Shown here: positions 48,206-57,838 of the stretch, one piece after another | How positions within the stretch are numbered: position 1 is the first letter of the stretch | Layout: each line of letters begins with the position of its first letter | NCBI GenBank assembly: GCA_001599715.1 | Contig: BCHU01000012.1 | Coordinates: 62,001-126,000 of the forward strand | Reading direction: 5' to 3' | DNA from: Phaeotremella fagi | Taxonomy: Eukaryota > Basidiomycota > Tremellomycetes > Tremellales > Phaeotremellaceae | DNA: 64,000 nucleotides | Notes under the pieces: generated by a model | The model's input: the letters and a program-made list of their open reading frames with translations, nothing else | Told to the model about the DNA's origin: nothing | Database searches by the model: none | Translations under genes and position numbers: made by a program

Positions 48206-48722
48206 AATGTTTTTAACAATTTGAACGAAGAAAGATAGATAAGTTGATTCGTTAGTTAATTGTGAAGGGTGGCAAAATTGGTGGATAAAGAAAGAAACAG
48301 AAAGACAAGGAAATGTAAAGAGGCCCTTGAAAACTGTGAAGGCCTTCGTTGTGGAGCAGAAATTAGATCAAAGGAAGATTTCTCTGACATTTTGTGACGT
48401 CTTATTATCATCGAGATGAAAGCATGTTTTATGCCCATTGTTCATCCTCCTCAAATCTATTCGACAGAGATTGAACGTGTTTCCTTGACAGTTAGACCTT
48501 GATTCGGGTTGATTACGTCAAATTTGTTCAGACTGAAGGCTATCCTTAATGAAGGACGAATACTTCTACATGACAAGTATCATCACAAATATTCCCAACC
48601 TCAGCTACTACATATGTACAGTCTCAATATGAAAAATACCACTTTAAATAATTCATCCCTTGCACCTCGTTTATCAATTCTCCCGCTCAAGCTTTCTGGA
48701 CTTGATTTGAACCTCAACCACC
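48206..48722. other. Intergenic between B6 and B7
   Basis: About 520 bp, promoter of B6 and downstream region of B7. No gene recognised. Confidence 0.35.
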
Positions 48723-49253
48723 TTAGAGTTTAGCTGACCCGAAATGACTTCTTTTCGCATCTCGCCACTGACTCAAGGCTTCTTCGGAAGAATAATTCTC
48801 ACACCCGAAACTACTGTGTGAAGTAGCGATAATAGTCGCATCGTTCTTGAGGGACTCGATGAATTCTTGAGTGAATTGAGGATTTTTTGATAGTTTATCT
48901 GAGTAGCGCTTGATTTTTTGTGAAAGAATGGATGGGTCTAGAGACTTGGGATAAGTAGTGTCTCTATGAATCTCTAGACCGTTTTTGTTGGTGATCGAAA
49001 TTCGACCCAAAAGTGTTCGTCTGTAGTCGGATTGGTTTTTACACAGAATACTAACTCCGTGTCGTTGTGTTTGTGCGTAGAGATCATTTCCAATTCTCTA
49101 GAATTGAGTTCAGCAAACAGAAATAAAGGACGAGTAGAGAACAACGAGAAGGACTTACGGTTGATTGAAATGTTTGTAGGATAATTCCCAACCATCCATA
49201 ACGATGGAGGTTGGCGCATTAGAATCGTTTTTGGACTGGGTAGTAACAGGCAT
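48723..49253 (-). pseudogene. Family B copy B7, frameshifted
   Basis: Exon 1 (49159-49253) reads MPVTTQSKNDSNAPTSIVMDGWELSYKH, then the phase-2 family intron. Exon 2 (from 49097) reads ELEMISTHKHNDTELVFCVKTNPTTDE and then loses the family pattern, hitting a stop at about 48974. One frame away the pattern resumes (LGRISITNKNGLEIHRDTTYPKSL ... FTQEFIESLKNDATIIATSHSSFGC ... ALSQWRDAKR) and runs to a stop at 48723-48725. The switch is at about 49005-49020 and fits a one-base deletion. No intron with good phase covers it. Confidence 0.6.
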
Positions 49254-49996
49254 ATTTTTCTTGTTTGGTTTGGGGGTTTGGTTCTTCTTGAGTTTGGTGT
49301 TATTGAATCTGGAAGCTGTTTGAAAAAGAGAGAAAAAAAAAATGTTGAAAAGGACTCGAAGTATAGCCCAAAGCTGGGTCTTCTTCCTGGTGTGGAGATC
49401 GAATTCGTTTCCTTGATCATGAAAGGTCGTTCTTCTGCAATTCAAACTCCTGCATTGAAACCCGAAAATCACGCTTTCCGACTTCATCTCGAAGATTCTA
49501 GACACTGATTGTGCCGATAAATTCAGATGTCCGAACATTTTGTTAGACAGTGCGCCTAAGAGTCGTTAAGGCCAGTGTCATCCCTCTTGAAACTCTTAGC
49601 TGAGCGATCTAATTCCTGAGAAACACATCTCAAGTTATATTTCCACCAGATTTTCACTGGCAGTAATTGATGAGGCAGCGCCACAATCTTTTTTTTTTTT
49701 TTTTATTGTAATATAAGTTTCTTGTTCGATAGAATGCCATGGAAAGTCCTAGGATATGAAGCCCCTTTGTGGAGTTGACTGAAAAGGAAAAGAAAAAATC
49801 AAGGATAATCCTTTATGGAGCGGAGTTTCTTCAAACAAAAATCAACTTACTGTATATGTTTTCGAAATTTTTCTTTTCTTTGGGTCTTTCGTTCTTCTCT
49901 CTCTTCAAGCAACGTCCTATATTCAACTCATCACGTTTAGTTCAACTTTTTCAATAAGACGCCACATCTGTCTAACAACAAACAATTTACAGTCTA
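49254..49996. other. Intergenic with a long poly-T tract
   Basis: About 740 bp. An almost uninterrupted T run lies at about 49689-49704. The last 200 bp are the leader of the first family C gene. No gene supported. Confidence 0.4.
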
Positions 49997-50482
49997 ATGG
50001 AGCCCCGACGCAGCGATTTCTTCTCATTGCTCTCAATAGAGGCAAAAGGATCAGTGATTACTGATACAAGCGGCGCCTCAGACTGGGAGGTTTGTTCAGG
50101 TACAGCTTTCGACCCAAAAGCTCCAGATTATCCTTGTGCTAGATCCCATAAAAACTCACTCAGTATTGGGTGCTCCATCGAAGACAATAGGATTGTTCTC
50201 GCAAGCAACCATCGTCCCCAATCAAGTGGCTTTTTTCGCGATACAAGATTTCAATCCAAAAGTAGTCTGGACCCACTCAAGAGCCAAATCATCGAAATGA
50301 TGAAAACAACCTACGAAGGTGAAAGACTACGTGATTCATCTTACCTCAAATCAGAAGTCCAACCATCAACCAAAGAAAAGAATAAGATATTCGAAGATCT
50401 ATCAGTCCTCATCGCCAAAGACAGCGAATTTATCGCTGGTGCGTTTTCTCAGCTTTTAATCCCTCAGAACACTGATGCTTGA
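49997..50482 (+). CDS. Family C unknown protein, copy C1 (most diverged)
   Basis: Intronless frame of 161 residues starting MEPRRSDFFSLLSIEAKG. Weak but ordered similarity to C2-C5: a short N-terminal helix, DWEVCSG in place of KEWSFGPS, a middle rich in charged residues, and DSEFIAGAFSQLL, which lines up with the DSQKIAQGFVKYI block of C4. No known domain. It opens the five-gene tandem series and is the least certain member. Confidence 0.5.
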   Translation: MEPRRSDFFSLLSIEAKGSVITDTSGASDWEVCSGTAFDPKAPDYPCARSHKNSLSIGCSIEDNRIVLASNHRPQSSGFFRDTRFQSKSSLDPLKSQIIEMMKTTYEGERLRDSSYLKSEVQPSTKEKNKIFEDLSVLIAKDSEFIAGAFSQLLIPQNTDA

Positions 50483-51069
50483 GTACTGGTAGTAAGAAGG
50501 TGTTACATCAAGGGGGGAAGTTGTGATTGACCAGGGCTCTTGTAAAGATGAGAGTGGCGTAGAAAATATTTCGTATGTTGAGGAATGTAAAATCTAAAGC
50601 AGTAAAATTATGATGACTTGACTTCATTCCTCCAGTGATCCAAAGAGCAAAACAGGCAAACCGGGCCCATTATAAACATTTCGTATCCCAGTGCCGTACC
50701 CCAGTTCCCCAGTTACGTTTTACCAAAAGAGCATATTGTACAGTGCTTTACTCGTACTGTAGGATTGCTGCTACAGAGTGCGGGCCATGATGGCGTCAGT
50801 GTATTCGAGTCAGTAACACTCATCAGTTCATTTCGTCATTTTTCCTTTATGTAGTAGATCGGAGACCCTGGTCCGTTGCAATCGGATAGAATGTCATGGA
50901 AAAAATCATCTCCTCTGTCGTACATGCAATCCATTGTACATAATCCTTTGTTGAACTGACAAAAACGATCCTTTCAACATCAAAAAAACCTGCCATATCC
51001 ATAACTTGCCACCAGTGTTCCCCACCTTTTCTCTTTCTACATATCACTCTTAACCTTGCACGATTAACA
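50483..51069. promoter_or_regulatory. Upstream region of C2
   Basis: Contains TACTCGTACTGTA (50749-50761), ATCGGATAGAATGTC (50881-50895, repeated in front of C3 and in part C4), and a CTCTTTCTACATATCACT leader word just before the start codon, which is also present before C3 in similar form. Confidence 0.5.
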
Positions 51070-51687
51070 ATGGTTTATCAATACGAATTACCAGTTTATT
51101 TAGGTTGTTTAGCCGATCTTTCTGAGAAGAAAACATGGCTTTATGGGTCATCACAAGAATATGGCCTTCCTGGTGTTCCAATTCCCACTATCATTAGTCA
51201 AGATCGAAATCTCATGCTACGACTACAAATACACAGCAAGACAGATAACATCCATCTTATGAGTATCACGACATACGCTCGTGTCGATCAATCACTCATC
51301 GGCCATTTTCGCGAGATCTACCTTAGCGATTCGTCATCACTTCAACAAGATGTTGTTGAATTACTCTCTCGAGAAAGAGACAAATTAGTTGATATCACTA
51401 GTCCAAGTGAAATAGCAGACAAATATCAAGGCCCTTCTCAAGAAGAAGCAGGTTCAATCATCGACCATCTATTTAAGAGGACCATTCAACCCGATAGTCA
51501 ATCAATCGCTCAAGGGTTTGTCGATTACATTCATAGTTCGTCTAGTGATGATCCGCAAACCAAAATGTTCAAGAGCTTCGAAGAGGGCAGAGATAAAAAG
51601 AAAGGTGTCACGCAAGTGGGTGGGACTAGGGCTGGATTGACTAGGTTTGAACTTGGGAGGATCGCTGACTGGCTGGAAGGAAGTTGA
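51070..51687 (+). CDS. Family C unknown protein, copy C2
   Basis: Intronless, 205 residues, starting MVYQYELPVYLGCLADLSEK. Shared blocks with C3-C5: TWLYGSSQEYGL (KEWSFGPSNDYL in C4), IPTIISQDRNLMLRLQI (PIAISDDRSVVLKLDF), ITTYARVDQSLI (IIRYNDTII), SQEEAGSIIDHLFKRTIQPDSQSIAQGFVDYI. The first half looks beta-rich and the second half helical. No signal peptide, membrane segment or known motif. The C-terminus has an extra 25-residue tail compared with C4. Confidence 0.65.
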   Translation: MVYQYELPVYLGCLADLSEKKTWLYGSSQEYGLPGVPIPTIISQDRNLMLRLQIHSKTDNIHLMSITTYARVDQSLIGHFREIYLSDSSSLQQDVVELLSRERDKLVDITSPSEIADKYQGPSQEEAGSIIDHLFKRTIQPDSQSIAQGFVDYIHSSSSDDPQTKMFKSFEEGRDKKKGVTQVGGTRAGLTRFELGRIADWLEGS

Positions 51688-52343
51688 ACTAAGATAAAGT
51701 ATAAAGTAAAAGGATGTTACTATGTGGGGTGGCAAATAGTAATAACGTACACGATGTTTGACTGGTAGTATGTATATAGTCAAACTACTCACTCAGACAC
51801 TGTAAACTAACAGGAAAGACGAGTAAGAAAGAATTTCTGGAAGGGCTCAGACCTTCTATTTGTGAGATCCAAAGTTAAAGTAGAAGAAAGAGAAGAGATA
51901 AAGATCTAGAAATTCCGCTTTACATACCTTAGCTATCGTCTGATTGGACAAAGTCTTATGGGACAACGTCTAATTGGTTACTGGATTTATTTGCCACTGA
52001 AGTACATACAGTACATTATCTCGATCACGAAAGTTGTGGCGGATAGAATTGGATGGACTGCCACAGAAAATTAGAATATAAGAATTTCCGAGTGACATGT
52101 ATCAACAGAGGTGGGGTGACATCGTTTGATTTGAATTACGACCGGTGGAATCGGATGGAATGTCAAAGAACTCCTTGTAAAACATGTTTCTTTTGTGTGA
52201 AATGCGTCATGAACAATCCTTTATCTAGCTGAAGAAACCATCCTTTCAATGCCTCGAAAGTCAGCCATAAACAATGTGCAGTGACTATTACCGTTTCTCT
52301 TTCCACATATCACTTTATCGACTGGTATACTGAGAGATAAACT
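51688..52343. promoter_or_regulatory. Upstream region of C3
   Basis: Holds AATCGGATGGAATGTC (52149-52164), CCTTTATCTAGCTGA (52218-52232) and a CTCTTTCCACATATCACT leader word, all shared with the regions before other C genes, plus AGTACATACAGTACAT at 52001-52016. Confidence 0.55.
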
Positions 52344-52917
52344 ATGGCCAAAAGAAAGAACCTCCAAGAATATCTAGAGCTTCTATCCGATCAATCTGCC
52401 GTAGATAGTGAGAACCTTCAACCTAAAGAATGGCGCTTTGGTGCTTCAAATAATTATCTCGTTTCTGGAACTCCGACCCCGGTAGCCATCACTGAAGACA
52501 ACTCGATCTTGTTAGTACTTCAACTCATCCCAGCAAGAAAACACAAGTGAATTAGAACTCCATACTTATGCTCGTAGCGGTAATTCGATCATCGATGAAG
52601 GGCGTTGTACCATCATGCTCCCCGAAGAATTACCTTCACTTCAGCAAGAGATTGCTGATTCGATCATTGTCGATTCAGATACTTACTCACTGTTTGTCTA
52701 TAGTAAGGATGAAGGTGTATCCAAACAAGAAGCAGCCTCAATCATCGATACCTATTTCGAGAAGGTCATCAAGCCAGATAGTAAAAAGATCGCTGAAGGC
52801 TTCATCAACTACATCAACAGTCCTGCGTGCTGCGATCTGGAACTCAGAAAGTGGAAGGTTTTGAAGGAGAGAAGTGAGAGAAAGGCTAGGGATGTTGAAT
52901 CTTCAACTTCACAATGA
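52344..52917 (+). pseudogene. Family C copy C3, frameshifted in an A-run
   Basis: Starts MAKRKNLQEYLELLSDQSAVD and follows C4 closely (QPKEWRFGASNNYLVSG, PVAITEDNSILLVLQL), then hits TGA at 52548-52550. The family continues one frame away: TSELELHTYARSGNSIIDEGR ... KQEAASIIDTYFEKVIKPDSKKIAEGFINYI, ending at 52915-52917. The shift maps to the AAAA run at 52538-52541; one A fewer gives an unbroken frame. There is no intron-sized gap. Real decay or a homopolymer error. Confidence 0.7.
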
Positions 52918-53377
52918 GTGGGTAAGAAGAACGAGATTCGAGCTTTCAAGCACCCTTTATCCAATGTACAGTATACTCCTGTTACGACAGAAGATGAACA
53001 TCTAGAGGTTTCCCCAGGAGTTGGTACTATACAAGTACGTAAGTTGCACTGTTTTCTTATGGACTGTAACAGATACAAACATAAAGACCGCTCTCGAATT
53101 TTTGAAATTTCCTTTGCATGTTACCCCTGTTGACGGTGCTACATTATTACGCTGTGTCTTGTAAAGGATGACCGATAGAATCGGATGGAAGGTGGTTGAA
53201 GAAAGACATTTCCTTTGTATCATCTTATCTCTTATCAAATCCTTTGTAGGGCGATCCTTTATCCAGCTGAAAAAAGTGATTTTTCCAACGACCAAGGAAA
53301 TCAATCATATAAATTACCATCAGTGTCTTACATTTCTTCATTTCCAACATATCATTTTGATCTCACAATTTTCAACA
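52918..53377. promoter_or_regulatory. Upstream region of C4
   Basis: About 460 bp with AATCGGATGGAA (53179-53190) and CCTTTATCCAGCTGA (53256-53270), the same words as before C3. A TATAAATTA box-like word is at about 53308-53316. Confidence 0.55.
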
Positions 53378-53935
53378 ATGGTCACATACGAAACAAAAGA
53401 TTATTTGGATTGTCTCTCTGACACTTCCAAATCAACCGACAAAAATCCGCAACAACCAAAAGAATGGTCTTTCGGACCGTCAAACGATTACCTCCTCACT
53501 GGTTACGAAACACCCATTGCAATCTCCGATGATCGATCAGTAGTGCTGAAACTAGATTTTGCCGACCAAGATCCGATCCGAATCCGTCTCAGCACTATTA
53601 TTCGTTATAACGACACAATCATCGAGTCCTCAGAACGTCTTTCTTCCAACCCATCATGTACCGCTGAGCAAGACATTTCTGATTTGATTTCTGAACAAAG
53701 AAAAGAATCGACGTCCGCAATGCCTTTTAAGAGTTTATCCAGAGGAGACGCGAATTTCGTCATGGACACTTTCTACAATAAGTTTGTCAGGCCAGATAGT
53801 CAAAAAATCGCCCAAGGTTTCGTGAAATACATCAACAGCTCAGACTGTCGTCTTCCAATAATCAAACAATACAAGGTTATGAAAGCGAGGGCAGCAAGAA
53901 AGGCTAAGGAGTCTGAGTGTTCAACTTTGAACTGA
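53378..53935 (+). CDS. Family C unknown protein, copy C4
   Basis: Intronless, 185 residues, starting MVTYETKDYLDCLSDTSKST. The start fits the C2 and C5 context (CAACAATGGT). Reference copy for the family: QPKEWSFGPSNDYLLTGYETPIAISDDRSVVLKLDF in the first half, then LSTIIRYNDTIIESSERLSS, QDISDLISEQRKE, and the C-terminal FVMDTFYNKFVRPDSQKIAQGFVKYINSS ending in a basic tail (MKARAARKAKESE). The frame is open further upstream to 53168 but that part lies in the duplicated promoter block. Function unknown. Confidence 0.7.
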   Translation: MVTYETKDYLDCLSDTSKSTDKNPQQPKEWSFGPSNDYLLTGYETPIAISDDRSVVLKLDFADQDPIRIRLSTIIRYNDTIIESSERLSSNPSCTAEQDISDLISEQRKESTSAMPFKSLSRGDANFVMDTFYNKFVRPDSQKIAQGFVKYINSSDCRLPIIKQYKVMKARAARKAKESECSTLN

Positions 53936-54228
53936 GGTGAAAAGTGCAAAGAGAAGGAGAGTTGTCATGGAAGACGGGGAATTTATGTTAATAGTCAGTA
54001 GTCCAGCCCAGATGGAGTTTTGAATTTACACCCTTCTTGAAATACACTGCGAAGAAGATTCGAGAATGTCGTATGTGCCATCACTGCAGCAGCACCTGTC
54101 ATCCTTTGTACAACCATTCTCTATCCAGCTGATCCTTTCAAGACCAAAATAACGAGACATCAAACCTCCATTCAGTCTTCCAACTGTTCTATTCCTCTTC
54201 TACTTTATTTCATTCGAAATACGTAACA
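53936..54228. promoter_or_regulatory. Upstream region of C5
   Basis: Contains CTATCCAGCTGATCC (54121-54135), the degenerate form of the element before C3 and C4, and the CAATGGT start context. Confidence 0.45.
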
Positions 54229-54687
54229 ATGGTTGCATCACTTATTTTACAAACTCAAATCGATTCTCTTAACGATCAAACAACACTCGGTGAAAACCCT
54301 CAAGCCAAAGAATGGGAATTTCTTCCTAATGATGATGAGTCTGTCTTGGCGGTCACTAAGGATAAATCAATCTTACTTTCACTACGTTCATTAATAGTCC
54401 CAGATCGATACAAAGTTGAAGTCACCGGGTACACTCGAGTCCAGAATGAGATCATCAAAGAAGATCGTGAGAGTTGGCTCAAAGAAGACCAATCGGTTCA
54501 TGAGGGTATGGTTGAGTTGATGGCTAATCCTAACAGAGGTACCCTTTATCAGTGGCATGGTCCAGATGATCCCGACGTGACCATCGAGGTCTACGATACC
54601 TTCAGAACCTTGTACTCCAAATTCATCAGAACAGACGCCGAGCTTATCACGAATGGTTTTGAAGACTGTAAGTCTAGCCAAGCCTAG
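54229..54687 (+). CDS. Family C unknown protein, copy C5 (short)
   Basis: Intronless, 152 residues, starting MVASLILQTQIDSLNDQTT. Keeps QAKEWEFLPND, LAVTKDKSILLSLRSL, VTGYTRVQNEIIKEDRE and FRTLYSKFIRTDAELITNGF, then ends about 20 residues after the GF motif, earlier than C2 and C4. The lost basic tail could be natural variation or early truncation. No known domain. Confidence 0.6.
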   Translation: MVASLILQTQIDSLNDQTTLGENPQAKEWEFLPNDDESVLAVTKDKSILLSLRSLIVPDRYKVEVTGYTRVQNEIIKEDRESWLKEDQSVHEGMVELMANPNRGTLYQWHGPDDPDVTIEVYDTFRTLYSKFIRTDAELITNGFEDCKSSQA

Positions 54688-55066
54688 GCTCGTAGAAGTG
54701 CCCCCGGGGTATGATGGAGGTCGTGGAGTCGAGTCAGTATTTGGAGTGGTGAGGTGAGGATGAAAGAATGTTTTCGGAAGACGAAATACGGTGGTTTGGA
54801 AGGAAGGATTTGTAGGATAGGATCATTTCTGGGTAGATCAATACAGTTTGGAGTTTTTGTAATGCGACCCCCAATTGTATGAATACTGCGTAGGAGAAAG
54901 CTGTCCCTAATCGTGAGTATCAGGTCAAAGTATAAAATACCCTTGGCAATTTAAGAGCTCAAATGACACGGTTGGCCTTGTTCGTATTCGATGCATGAAG
55001 TTTTTCCTCCTTTTAAGACTCCATCAGAATGACATGTCCCGTTTCTACTTGATATCAATCTACATT
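54688..55066. other. Intergenic, nothing recognised
   Basis: About 380 bp between C5 and the convergent small mitochondrial gene. Confidence 0.35.
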
Positions 55067-55739
55067 CTACTCGGCACGTTTAACGTTAAGATCCGTTAGG
55101 TCGACCTGAGAACCAACAGGAATAGAATTAGGTGAAGCTTGTTCGAAAGATCTAAAAAGTGTATTGATCAACATTAATATTCCTTGAACCAAGAAAACGT
55201 CAGAACTAACGCAGGATATCTCAATCTCATAACTCTAGGTCTTTCAGCCTCCTGGAAAAGTAATCTAGTTTCAGCACCTTCCTTAGATAATTCCAAATGT
55301 TTATCGTTCCTCTCCGTCCAGACTTTAGCTTCAGGTGTGATTTTAGCTAACCAACGTGTAACTAATGGAGCATCAGATGCTGGTGAGGCTTCGTTTGCGA
55401 AAGTGGATGGTGAGAGTGAAGGTGAGGCGGCTGCTCCGGTTGGTGAAGGTAGATATGGGTAGATTAGGACTGAGGCTGTTAGGATTATAAATGTGTTTCT
55501 CCATGTTGGTGAGAAGAAGGCTAAAGTGGGGTTGTCAGGTTATATCTCTCGTTATACGAGGATCGAGATGAAGCTAACCCACTTTCATTGGTGTTTGCTT
55601 CTGACGAATGAGAATCTCCATGATGGTCATCGTGTCCGTGACTAGCTCTTTTAACTGATGTTGAAGAGATGCACCTCGTTGAGGTCCTGAGAGAAGTGGT
55701 AGCTAGTTGGCCACGTAGTAAAGATGATCTTATTGACAT
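55067..55739 (-). CDS. Small mitochondrial inner-membrane protein, possible complex I accessory subunit
   Basis: Three exons: 55583-55739, 55211-55520, 55067-55151; 183 residues. N-terminus MSIRSSLLRGQLATTSLRTSTRCISSTSVKRA is a typical mitochondrial presequence, followed by a His/Asp/Ser-rich patch, one membrane segment (TFIILTASVLIYPYL), and a soluble C-terminal part: VWTERNDKHLELSKEGAETRLLFQEAERPRVMRLRYP, then SFEQASPNSIPVGSQVDLTDLNVK. This end resembles the small single-span accessory subunits of fungal complex I (17.8 kDa/NUXM type). I recall the pattern but cannot confirm the exact subunit. The second donor is GTTAGT, still in phase. Confidence 0.7.
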
Positions 55740-56935
55740 TTTGAATACGATATTTGGAAGATAAAATTGTAATAAATCTATCCTGGTGATGGTTATGGTC
55801 GAAGAGACCAAGGAGGTGTCGGCGTTATATCGGTAAAATGGGCTGTGGCACTCACCGAGCTAACACCGTTTAAGTAAAGTGGATCTTCAACACCAGGGCT
55901 CAGGCTCCACTTTAACATGCACATCATGGAAAGGAAGACGAGCTATCCAGCTCTCATTCACAGAAGCAGAGACTGATTCAAGAAACACGCCGTAATCTCT
56001 CCAAAGAACCCAAGAATCCCTTCCAGGAGTAAATACCGTTGAAGGAAGCAGAAGTACGACGTCCGTGTGGATAACGGGAACGCTCCCAAAGAACAAAATT
56101 ACCAGCGATGTCCATGTTAATATCACAGACAGAGTGAAGGTTTGCAGATCTGCGTATGAGCTAGGATGTGTTAGGTGATGTACTTGTGTGAAGCGTTCTG
56201 AGTTGCACACTAAAGTATGATACTGTTACGGGAAGAGTGAGAGTTTACTTGAGATCACAGTGTTTCTCTGAAATGTTATTCTATATATATTTGTCGTTCA
56301 AGTTTCATTCCCATACTGACAATCGATAACAACTGAGATTCAATGATAACTGAAGATCATCAACAAAAGTGAAAGCCATACAGACAGAAGATCCAAGTGG
56401 CGTCAAGCCAATTCCCAAATCCCAATTCCCAACAAGCCCCAATGTTTCAAGAATGTTCTTTACCATGTAAAAAAGAGAAGTCGTGTGAGCAGGGTACCTC
56501 GACCTAAAATTCCCAAAGTAAATCTAATCCCGTAAAACAAAGATATCTGGAGACCATACCCAAAATCATAATTACGGGAATGCGGGATGAGATAAACTTT
56601 CTTGTTTACGATAAACTCGAGTGTGGCGAAGTTTGATTGATCTGCGGCTCGTACATGTGTCTAGATGTATTTGCACGAAATTCAGAAATGGTGATCTACA
56701 ATCATTTGATCAACTTATTCTGGAGTACGAAAGAATAGGATACAAGGTTATATTGCGTAAATCGTTGTGTTTTGAAACTAGTGAAGAGAATCCTGGAAGT
56801 CTATTCGTACCGTCCAAAGATGGTAAAGTATTTTTGGAAGCAGATGAACATCATAAATTCAACACGGACAATTCGTTCTTTGCCAAGATTCATCCACTCC
56901 ATCCAAATATTTTCACAAATCGTATGTTTTAAGAG
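55740..56935. other. Long intergenic with one doubtful minus-strand frame
   Basis: About 1.2 kb. A minus-strand frame at 55887-56210 (107 codons, one hydrophobic stretch, ending VHVKVEPEPWC) has protein-like composition but no family, no splice support and competing frames, so it is not called as a gene. A plus-strand frame at 56621-56932 ends just before the next gene and is probably leader. Confidence 0.35.
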
Positions 56936-57580
56936 ATGTTGTTCCATCTTAGTACTATCTTCAGTGTACTCTGGATGATCTCTCTTCAATCTCATCCGGA
57001 AGCAGCTCCAACTGGTGCTGGAACTAACGTCGAGAGGACTTATCCGCAACCGAGTCAACATCAAGGATGTTATTGTAAGTCTAATCGAGTCAATCCCGAT
57101 TATCCTCTCAATAAAAATTTGAAACTGAGATGACATTTCAGACACCTGTCCATCAAGTTGTTCACTAGGTAATTTCGCTAACACCTATTCGCAAAATGGA
57201 TTATTCGTTTGCGTGTGAGTCATCACCTGAACTGCAGTAGATTGAATAACTAATCCATTTGAACGATAGCTACGGAAATCATAACTGTTATTTCACCTCA
57301 AACGGGTTAATCCAAATAACCTGGCCCCTCCAAATCGGATGTCCATATATCGTAAGTCCTCCCCAAGACTCCACGACAAAAGATTTAATTTTGGGATGTA
57401 TCATAGGCAGACGCCCATTGTGGAGGGTCAACCGGTGAACCTCCTGGAGGCTGGGGTGGAAATTTCGTGAAAAGGGAATTATCACCTGTAGAAAAGATCA
57501 TTCAGGATCGTCAATTTGATCCTAAGAAGTCTAAGGTTAAGAAGACGAATCAAGAGAGATTGGTTGCTGTCAGGAAATGA
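56936..57580 (+). CDS. Small secreted Cys-rich protein
   Basis: Four exons: 56936-57074, 57142-57214, 57270-57351, 57407-57580; 155 residues. Signal peptide MLFHLSTIFSVLWMISLQSHPEAA. The mature part has about eight Cys in short spacing (HQGCYYTCPSSCSLGNF, VCVYGNHNCYF, IGCPYIADAHCGG), then a Gly/Pro turn and a basic tail with a KR site. No membrane anchor. The family is not recognised; Cys density and size fit an apoplastic or cell-wall protein. All three introns are needed to keep the Cys-rich frame. Confidence 0.7.
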
Positions 57581-57838
57581 GTTCCAGATCTTCTCTCTTT
57601 ACTCATGGACATGTTTGTGTTGATTTTGTTCTACTTTGCTCTGACTTATCTATCACTTCTCTTGTATTCACTTTCCGCTGCTTGATTCCAATCACTTTAC
57701 CTATTTTGTTTGTTTGTATTCTTACATGATACGTTGAATCGTTATTTACTCAGTACAGGTACAATGTATGCGGAACCGTCGTATCTGTTACCGTCCTCCT
57801 TCATATCCATAAAACCAAAATCGATATAATCCCTTCTG

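Noticed and set aside
49689..49704. Poly-T tract considered as a retroposon tail
   Set aside because: No target-site duplication or retrocopy next to it; a simple homopolymer is enough.
55887..56210. 107-codon minus-strand frame with one hydrophobic stretch
   Set aside because: Two frames over the same DNA look equally plausible; without homology neither is supported.
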